DNA of 43,470 nt from Rhodocyclaceae bacterium (GTDB lineage: Bacteria; Pseudomonadota; Gammaproteobacteria; Burkholderiales; Rhodocyclaceae), in assembly GCA_022072095.1 (NCBI GenBank), contig JAJVIJ010000039.1:1-43470 (forward strand). The letters are read 5' to 3'. The translations under genes and the position numbers were made by a program. The notes under the pieces are model-generated. The model saw only the letters and a program-made list of their open reading frames with translations. It did no database searches and had not been told where the DNA came from. This document shows, in pieces, positions 38,208 through 43,470 of this stretch; position 1 is the stretch's first letter; every line of letters starts with the position of its first letter.

Positions 38208-38996
38208 CTACCAGCCACCGAATGACAGGCCGCCGTTCACGCTCACCGTCTGTCCGGTCACCTGACTGGCTGCATTGGACGCCAGGAAAGCGGCGACCTG
38301 GGCCACCTCGCCCGCCGTCGGCGCCCGCCCCTGTGGAAAGCGCGTCAAGGCCTTGCTGAAAAGCCGGTTCTCGAAACCGTCCTTGCTGAAAATGTCGTCA
38401 TAGCGCGGCGTATCGGAGGTCAGCGTCAGCGCCACGCAATTGACCCGTATGTTCCAGCGGGAAAACTCGCGTGCCAACCCTTTCGTGGTCAGCAGCGTCG
38501 CCGCACCGGTGGCACCGATCAGCACCTCGCCCGGCGTCGGATGACGCGCGGCATCGGTGGTCACGAGGACGATCGCGCCGCGTTCGCGTGCGCGCATGCG
38601 TGGCAGCACGGCATGAACAGGGAATACACGGGGCAAATACCGCGTCTCGAACGCGTGCAGGAAATCTTCGGGCTTAAGATCCTGGAACGGTGTCGGACCG
38701 GGTTTTTCCGAACCACCACTGCTGATGAGGATGTCGATCGGCCCCAAGCGCGACTCGACGTTTTCGACGACGCGACTGATTTCATCATATCGGCTGGCAC
38801 TTCCCACCTCGAATATCGGTTCTGCGCCGCTTCCGGCAAGTTTTTGCAGCGCCTCGCGCCCGGCCTCCGGACGACGGCCGTTCAGCGCGACTCGCGCGCC
38901 ACGTCGGGCAAGCTCCTCGGCGATCCGGAAACCGATGCCCGCAGTCGATCCGGTGATCAACGCGATCTTGCCGGCGAAATCCTGTGTTGTCTCCAT
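38208..38996 (-). CDS. SDR-fold protein with substituted catalytic residues
   Basis: A 262-aa protein with the short-chain dehydrogenase fold. The cofactor motif TGSTAGIG (residues 15-22) is intact and the C-terminal VTGQTVSVNGGLSFGGW is typical. The active site is not: by alignment by eye Tyr is Ile160, Lys is Gly164 (VLIGATGAAT in place of YxASKAA), Ser is Thr147, and the Asn before the helix is Arg119; the NNAG motif reads SSGG. Normal redox catalysis is unlikely. It could bind nucleotide or acyl-CoA for structure or regulation, or use another chemistry. ATG 38996 has AAGGAG upstream. Confidence 0.8.
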   Translation of the reverse strand: METTQDFAGKIALITGSTAGIGFRIAEELARRGARVALNGRRPEAGREALQKLAGSGAEPIFEVGSASRYDEISRVVENVESRLGPIDILISSGGSEKPGPTPFQDLKPEDFLHAFETRYLPRVFPVHAVLPRMRARERGAIVLVTTDAARHPTPGEVLIGATGAATLLTTKGLAREFSRWNIRVNCVALTLTSDTPRYDDIFSKDGFENRLFSKALTRFPQGRAPTAGEVAQVAAFLASNAASQVTGQTVSVNGGLSFGGW

Positions 38997-39303
38997 GGTG
39001 GCTCCTTGGGTTGTGATTGACACGACTCGATTGACAGCGAATGCAACGCCGACTCAATAACACAAATCCCGTCAGAACGTTCCCGGAGCGAGCCCACCCC
39101 AGCCGGCAAAATGGCACCCTGTCAGGCGCCCATCGTCCCCAGGCGTAACGAAGCGATGCACGGGCAACCGCTCACGCATTCACAAGCTCGCGCCAGACCC
39201 GATGCGGGGCTTGCAGCGCCCCCGCCCGACTCATGCACAATGGCGACAATTGACCGTGGCCTGTGTCGTGGTCACGCAGGTATTGGCTTTGCGGAGACAT
39301 TCG
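38997..39303. other. intergenic region between the SDR and enoyl-CoA hydratase genes
   Basis: 307 bases with no convincing gene. GATTGACA occurs twice (39015-39022 and 39029-39036, 14-base period). Each copy contains a perfect TTGACA -35 sequence on the plus strand, but no good -10 follows. It may be an operator for the divergent genes. The rest shows nothing clear. Confidence 0.45.
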
Positions 39304-40089
39304 ATGACTAGCTCGCCCCTGCAATACTGCAAGATTGAACGCGATGGCCATCTGCTCACCATCACCATCAACCGTCCGGAGGTGATGAATGCCCTGCACC
39401 CGCCGGCCTGCCTGGAACTGGAAAAGGTCTTCGACGACTTCACCGCCGACCCCGAGCTGTGGGTCGCAATCCTGACCGGCGCCGGCGATCGTGCATTCAG
39501 TGCCGGCAACGACCTCAAGTTCCAGGCTGCACACGGCAAGATCGCCCGAGCCAAAACCGGTTTTGCGGGGCTGACTTCGCGCTTCGATCTTTCCAAGCCG
39601 GTCATTGCGGCCGTCAACGGCATTGCAATGGGGGGCGGCTTCGAAATCGCACTCGCCTGCGACCTGATCATCGCTTCCGAAACAGCTGTATTTGCCTTAC
39701 CGGAACCGCGCGTGGGCATGGCGGCCCTTGCCGGTGGCCTGCATCGACTGCCCCGGCAGATCGGGCTCAAGCGGGCCATGGGCATGATTCTGACCGGGCG
39801 CCGCGTCAGTGCATCCGAAGGCGAGCGTCTCGGCTTCGTCAACGAAGTCGTGGCGCCGCACGAACTGATGCAGTCCGCTCGCCGCTGGGCAAACATGGTG
39901 CTGGAGTGCGCCCCGCTATCCATACGTGCCAGCAAGGACGTGGTGATGCAGGGGCTGAGAGAGGCCGATCTGCAAGCGGCCATGGCGAGCCCGCCCGCGA
40001 GCGTCGCCCTGCTCTACGGCAGCGAGGACTATGTCGAGGGGCCGCGGGCATTTTCAGAAAAACGCACACCGCGCTGGCTGGGCAAGTAA
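39304..40089 (+). CDS. enoyl-CoA hydratase/isomerase family protein
   Basis: A 261-aa crotonase-fold enzyme. Both catalytic glutamates are present: Glu114 (GGGFEIALACD) and Glu134 (LPEPRVG), with the oxyanion-hole segments FSAGNDLK and AMGGGFE. It should hydrate enoyl-CoAs. An open frame starts upstream, but ATG 39304 has CGGAGA upstream and gives the usual length. Followed 24 bases later by the gene for an unknown protein. Confidence 0.9.
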   Translation: MTSSPLQYCKIERDGHLLTITINRPEVMNALHPPACLELEKVFDDFTADPELWVAILTGAGDRAFSAGNDLKFQAAHGKIARAKTGFAGLTSRFDLSKPVIAAVNGIAMGGGFEIALACDLIIASETAVFALPEPRVGMAALAGGLHRLPRQIGLKRAMGMILTGRRVSASEGERLGFVNEVVAPHELMQSARRWANMVLECAPLSIRASKDVVMQGLREADLQAAMASPPASVALLYGSEDYVEGPRAFSEKRTPRWLGK

Positions 40090-40113
40090 TCAGCAGGCCG
40101 AAGAAAGGGTGAC

Positions 40114-40671
40114 ATGGACGAAATCGTGGAACGGGCCATGCTCAAGTGGCCGGACGTTCCGGCCTGTTATGGCTGGCTGACCCTCACGCGCCGTGGAGAG
40201 TGGCGCTTCGGCCCTGAACGCGCGCGCATATCGCACCCGCGCGTCCTCGACTTCATCAATCGCAATTACGCGTGCGACCGCGAGGGTCGATGGTTTTTTC
40301 AGAATGGTCCGCAGCGGGTATTCGTAGCGCTGGACGCAACGCCCTTCGTTTTCCGGCTGGATGGCGCGCGCGCACAACTGGAAGCCCACACCGGACAGCC
40401 AGCCACCCACATCGACGCATGCTTACTGGACGAAGCGGGCCACCTTTATGTCGATACGGAGCTCGGGATTGGCATCATCGATGACCGTGATCTCGACTGG
40501 TTCGCAGACCATGCGCTCTCATGGGACGTTGAAAAGGGCGTTCCCGAAAGCCTCCGATTCAGCAACGTCGAACTCCCTGTGACGCCCGTCAAGGCCGCGG
40601 ACATTCCCGCCATCGGTGGCTTCGTGCGCGACCCCGGGCGGACCGCGGTCACAACGGGGTCGTCACATTGA
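40114..40671 (+). CDS. conserved hypothetical protein (possibly DUF2946)
   Basis: A 185-aa soluble protein with no signal or membrane segment. It is rich in Trp and Asp/Glu, with segments KWPDVPACYGWLTL, DFINRNYACD, GRWFFQNGPQRVFVAL and an acidic half ending DIPAIGGFVRD. The pattern (a W-P-x-V-P start and NGPQRV) is one I associate with an uncharacterised proteobacterial family, perhaps DUF2946; that name is from memory and unsure. No function can be given. It is 24 bases after the hydratase gene and probably cotranscribed with it. Confidence 0.65.
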   Translation: MDEIVERAMLKWPDVPACYGWLTLTRRGEWRFGPERARISHPRVLDFINRNYACDREGRWFFQNGPQRVFVALDATPFVFRLDGARAQLEAHTGQPATHIDACLLDEAGHLYVDTELGIGIIDDRDLDWFADHALSWDVEKGVPESLRFSNVELPVTPVKAADIPAIGGFVRDPGRTAVTTGSSH

Positions 40672-40882
40672 GGCAAGCGCGTTCTGAAGCTCTATGAACG
40701 TGTGCGCCCCACGCCTGCATTGCGCGCTCTGACTCGACCGCAAGGCAGCGCACCACGCCAAGTGCCGGGTGGCCCCCTTATCGAATACCCCGATCAACAG
40801 AACAAAAATTACTCGTTGGACCAATGGCCTCGCGCTGCCGACAATGCCTCCCGTCAATACCGACCCCACAACGAGGCATATC

Positions 40883-41452
40883 ATGAGCACATCGCTGATC
40901 AACACCGCTGTCAAACCCTTCAAGGCCACGGCCTACCACGATGGCCAGTTCGTAGACATCACCGATGAGACGCTGCGCGGACATTGGTCTGTCATCGTCT
41001 TCTACCCGGCCGATTTCACCTTCGTCTGCCCGACCGAGTTGGGCGATCTGGCCGAGCACTACGAACAATTCAAGAAACTCGGCGCCGAGATCTACAGTGT
41101 GTCCACGGACACGCACTTCGCCCACAAGGCCTGGCACGACACCTCGGACACGATCCGCAAGATCCGCTACCCCATGGTCGGCGACCCCACCGGTGCGCTC
41201 ACCCGCAACTTCGGAGTCATGATCGAGGACGAAGGCCTGGCGCTGCGCGGCAGTTTCGTCGTCAACCCCGAAGGCATCATCAAGCTCTGCGAGATCCACG
41301 ACAACGGCATCGGTCGCGACGCATCGGAGATGTTGCGCAAGCTGAAGGCCGCTCAATATGTGGCGACACATCCGGGCGAAGTCTGCCCGGCGAAATGGCG
41401 GGAGGGTGACCAGACCCTCGCGCCATCGCTCGATCTCGTCGGCAGGATTTGA
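40883..41452 (+). CDS. ahpC: alkyl hydroperoxide reductase, peroxiredoxin subunit
   Basis: A 189-aa 2-Cys peroxiredoxin that reduces hydrogen peroxide and organic peroxides. Peroxidatic Cys49 is in FTFVCPTEL and resolving Cys168 in [11 protein letters not shown] 40883 is chosen: it has GAGG upstream and gives the usual length; the frame is open further upstream but codes for nothing like the family. It is followed by ahpF, 56 bases later. Confidence 0.96.
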   Translation: MSTSLINTAVKPFKATAYHDGQFVDITDETLRGHWSVIVFYPADFTFVCPTELGDLAEHYEQFKKLGAEIYSVSTDTHFAHKAWHDTSDTIRKIRYPMVGDPTGALTRNFGVMIEDEGLALRGSFVVNPEGIIKLCEIHDNGIGRDASEMLRKLKAAQYVATHPGEVCPAKWREGDQTLAPSLDLVGRI

Positions 41453-41508
41453 CGTCATCGCTGCCGGCCGGCGCCGGCAGCGGCGCACCGGACGCTCAGG
41501 AGACCCCC

Positions 41509-43086
41509 ATGCTCGATACCGCACTCAAGACCCAGCTCGCAGGCTACCTCGAATACCTGCAACACCCGATCGAACTGGTGGCGTCGCTCGACGCCAGCGC
41601 CAAGTCGGATGAGATCCGCGCGCTGCTCGCCGAGCTGGCGTCGCTGTCGCCCCGCATCGTCACGCGCGCGGACGGCCACGATGCGCGCAGGCCGTCGCTT
41701 TCGGTCGGCCGCCCAGGTGAATCGGCGCGCATCCGCTTCGCCGGCGTACCCATGGGCCACGAGTTCACGTCGATGGTGCTCGCGCTGCTCCACACTGGCG
41801 GCCATCCCCCCAAGGTCGACGCCGAGACGATCGAGCGCATCCGGGCACTCGAAGGCCCGCTCCATTTCGAGACCTACATCGCCCTGTCCTGCCACAACTG
41901 CCCGGACGTGGTCCAGGCACTGAACCTGATGGCCGCGCTGAACCCCCGCATTGAAAGCGTGATGATCGACGGCGCCTTGTTCCAGAGCGAAGTCGACGCC
42001 CGCAAGATCATGGCCGTTCCCAGCGTGATGCTGAACGGCGAGCCCTTCGCCCAGGGACGCATGAGCCTGTCCGACATCCTTGCGCGACTTGCTCCTGGCA
42101 GCCATGACGGCGACGCGAAGGCATTGAACGCGAAAGACCCCTTCGACGTCCTCGTGATCGGCGGCGGTCCGGCCGGTGCGGCCGCGGCGCTGTACGCGGC
42201 GCGCAAGGGGCTCGCCACCGGCCTCGTCGCCGAGCGCTTCGGCGGCCAGGTGCAAGACACCCAGGGCATCGAGAATCTGCTCTCGGTCCCCCACACCGAA
42301 GGACCGACGCTTGCCGAAGCGATGGCTCGACACGTACGGGCGTATGAAGTGGACATCATGGAGCGACAACGGGTCGAAGCGCTGATACCGGGCCAGACGC
42401 TGCACCGGGTCCGGCTCGCAAACGGCGCCACGCTCAGCGCGAGATCGGTGGTCCTCGCACCCGGCGCCCGCTGGCGTGAACTGAAGGTTCCCGGCGAACA
42501 AACCTACAAGACGCGCGGCGTCTGCTTCTGCCCACATTGCGATGGACCGCTGTTCCGTGGCAAGCGTGTCGCCGTGATCGGCGGTGGCAACTCCGGTGTG
42601 GAGGCGGCGATCGATCTCGCTCATACCGCAAGCCATGTGCACCTGCTCGAATTCGACGAGGCGCTGCGCGCCGACGCCGTGTTGCAGTCTCGCCTCGGCA
42701 GTCTGCCCAATGTGACGGTGATCACCCATGCGCAGATCACCGAAGTGATCGGCGACGGCGACAAGGTGGTCGGCCTCGCCTACCGCGAGCGCGGCAGCGG
42801 CGAGATGCGACACATCGATCTGGATGGCCTGTTCGTGCAGATCGGTCTGCTGCCCGACACCGGCTGGCTGCAAGGCAGCGTCGCCTTGTCGTCCCGTGGC
42901 GAGATCGAGGTGGACACGCACGGCAGGACCTCGCAGCCGGGGATCTTTGCCGCGGGCGACGCGACCACCGCCCCCTACAAGCAGATCATCACGGCCATGG
43001 GCGATGGCGCGAAAGCCAGTCTCGCGGCGTTCGACTATCTGATCCGTCGCCCGATCGCGGCGCCGCAGCGGGAAAGCGTGCGGTGA
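41509..43086 (+). CDS. ahpF: alkyl hydroperoxide reductase, flavoprotein subunit
   Basis: A 525-aa disulfide reductase that recharges AhpC with electrons from NADH. The N-terminal tandem thioredoxin-like domain carries Cys128 and Cys131 (SCHNCPD); the FAD-binding [10 protein letters not shown] and the redox CPHCDGPLF with the following GGGNSG NAD-binding motif make up the reductase part; GIFAAGDAT is near the C-terminus. Length fits the family. AGGAG precedes ATG 41509. Confidence 0.96.
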   Translation: MLDTALKTQLAGYLEYLQHPIELVASLDASAKSDEIRALLAELASLSPRIVTRADGHDARRPSLSVGRPGESARIRFAGVPMGHEFTSMVLALLHTGGHPPKVDAETIERIRALEGPLHFETYIALSCHNCPDVVQALNLMAALNPRIESVMIDGALFQSEVDARKIMAVPSVMLNGEPFAQGRMSLSDILARLAPGSHDGDAKALNAKDPFDVLVIGGGPAGAAAALYAARKGLATGLVAERFGGQVQDTQGIENLLSVPHTEGPTLAEAMARHVRAYEVDIMERQRVEALIPGQTLHRVRLANGATLSARSVVLAPGARWRELKVPGEQTYKTRGVCFCPHCDGPLFRGKRVAVIGGGNSGVEAAIDLAHTASHVHLLEFDEALRADAVLQSRLGSLPNVTVITHAQITEVIGDGDKVVGLAYRERGSGEMRHIDLDGLFVQIGLLPDTGWLQGSVALSSRGEIEVDTHGRTSQPGIFAAGDATTAPYKQIITAMGDGAKASLAAFDYLIRRPIAAPQRESVR

Positions 43087-43122
43087 GATCCGGACTGGCG
43101 CTTAATTCTACTTTGTCAGATT

Positions 43123-43147
43123 GAATGTCAACCACCCGCGAATGTCA
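43123..43147 (+). repeat. direct repeat GAATGTCA near the insertion sequence start
   Basis: GAATGTCA occurs at 43123-43130 and 43140-43147, in an AT-rich patch unlike the flanking DNA. It may be part of the left end of the insertion sequence. Confidence 0.4.
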
Positions 43148-43149
43148 TT

Positions 43150-43158
43150 TGATATAAT
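43150..43158 (+). promoter_or_regulatory. extended -10 promoter of the transposase
   Basis: TGATATAAT is a perfect extended -10 (TG-A-TATAAT) 39 bases before the ATG at 43197. No good -35 at 16-18 bases is seen, which extended -10 promoters do not need. Confidence 0.6.
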
Positions 43159-43197
43159 GCAACGCGTTGTTTCTCATGTAAGTTATCTTGGAGTTGA

Positions 43198-43470
43198 TGA
43201 ATACGATGTCAACTCAAATGCTCGACTAGCATTGCCGCGCTGGTCGCTGCCGCGCTCACGCACTTCGATTCCCACTTCGCGCCGTACCTCCCCGGCTTCC
43301 GCAGCCTCACCCGCTCGGTCGAGGATTCCGCCCGCCTGTATCGGCATGGTCTGTTCCAGTGCCGCCGGCGCAACATGGAGAAGATGGCCGAGACCGTCTC
43401 GGGCAGCCAGTACCAGAGGCTCCACCACATGCTGAGCGAATCGGCCTGGGATCGTCGCGGCGTGCGCCGG
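43198..43470 (+). CDS. transposase, N-terminal part, start codon unclear
   Basis: From 43198 a frame is open to the window end. From ~43246 it encodes HFDSHFAPYLPGF, SLTRSVEDSARLYRHGL and RRRNMEKMAETVSGSQ, which resemble the N-terminus of IS701-family DDE transposases. The frame has no ATG, GTG or TTG before the conserved part. The ATGs behind GGAG (43197 and 43206) lie in another frame and hit TAG at 43227-43229. Either one base is extra or two are missing near 43220-43230, or a rare start is used. It may be a broken copy. Confidence 0.6.

Larger units (their letters stand above)
43100..43470 (+). mobile_element. left part of an IS701-like insertion sequence (cut by window end)
   Basis: A sharp drop in GC after ahpF, an extended -10 promoter and a transposase-like reading frame suggest the beginning of an insertion sequence running off the window. 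The terminal inverted repeat and target duplication cannot be fixed, so the left edge is approximate. Confidence 0.6.

Noticed and set aside
40780-40794. ATCG-N7-CGAT dyad upstream of ahpC as an OxyR site
   Set aside because: The half-sites differ from the OxyR ATAG/CTAT pattern and only one dyad is present; chance is as likely.
43121-43435. A 104-codon frame at the window end as a gene
   Set aside because: It overlaps the transposase-like frame, is Ser/Arg-rich and lacks family features; the other frame matches a known transposase pattern.

Overview
The window is GC-rich, gene-dense bacterial chromosome. It most resembles a denitrifying, probably sulfur-oxidising betaproteobacterium. The reasons are the order tpiA-secG-tRNA-Leu-nuoABCDEFGHIJKLMN-DUF2818-nudix, a circularly permuted two-piece tmRNA gene with a beta-type tag (ANDERFAIAA), a heme d1 nitrite reductase cluster, and a flavocytochrome c sulfide dehydrogenase pair. 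No species can be named from this stretch.

Layout. Positions 1-1444 (+): the tail of an acyl-CoA dehydrogenase gene, tRNA-Ser(CGA), and a soluble class III adenylate cyclase fused to an FHA domain. Positions 1490-18333 (-): one long run from tpiA through secG, tRNA-Leu(GAG) and all fourteen nuo genes of respiratory complex I to a DUF2818 membrane protein and an ADP-ribose-pyrophosphatase-like Nudix hydrolase. Positions 18609-20643 (+): a TonB-like protein, a DNR-type Crp/Fnr regulator and a SirB2-like membrane protein. Positions 20651-29265 (-): nirS-nirM-nirC-nirF-nirDL-nirG-nirH-nirJ-nirN, which encodes cytochrome cd1 nitrite reductase, its small cytochromes and the heme d1 assembly enzymes. 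The remaining step, nirE, is divergent (+), and a perfect TTGAT-N4-ATCAA box lies between nirS and nirE. Positions 30428-32031 (+): fccA and fccB, sulfide dehydrogenase subunits. Positions 32077-32395 (+): the permuted tmRNA gene with its own promoter and terminator.

Positions 32412-40671 form an acyl-CoA catabolic island. Three tandem paralogous acyl-CoA dehydrogenases (-) diverge from an alpha-methylacyl-CoA-racemase-like family III enzyme and a MaoC hydratase (+). These are followed by an SDR-fold protein that has lost its catalytic residues (-), an enoyl-CoA hydratase and a conserved protein of unknown function (+). The gene content suggests beta-oxidation of methyl-branched or isoprenoid/alicyclic acyl-CoAs; this is inference. 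Positions 40883-43086 (+): the ahpC-ahpF peroxidase system. The window ends in the start of an IS701-like insertion sequence.

Together the genes describe a respiratory cell. NADH and acyl-CoA electrons enter through complex I and the dehydrogenases, sulfide electrons enter through FccAB, and nitrite serves as acceptor through NirS. Expression of the nir genes is probably set by the adjacent DNR-type regulator acting on the nirS-nirE box. The observations most worth following up are the permuted tmRNA, the nirS/nirE/DNR arrangement with fccAB beside it, the catalytically degenerate SDR, and the triple-dehydrogenase island.
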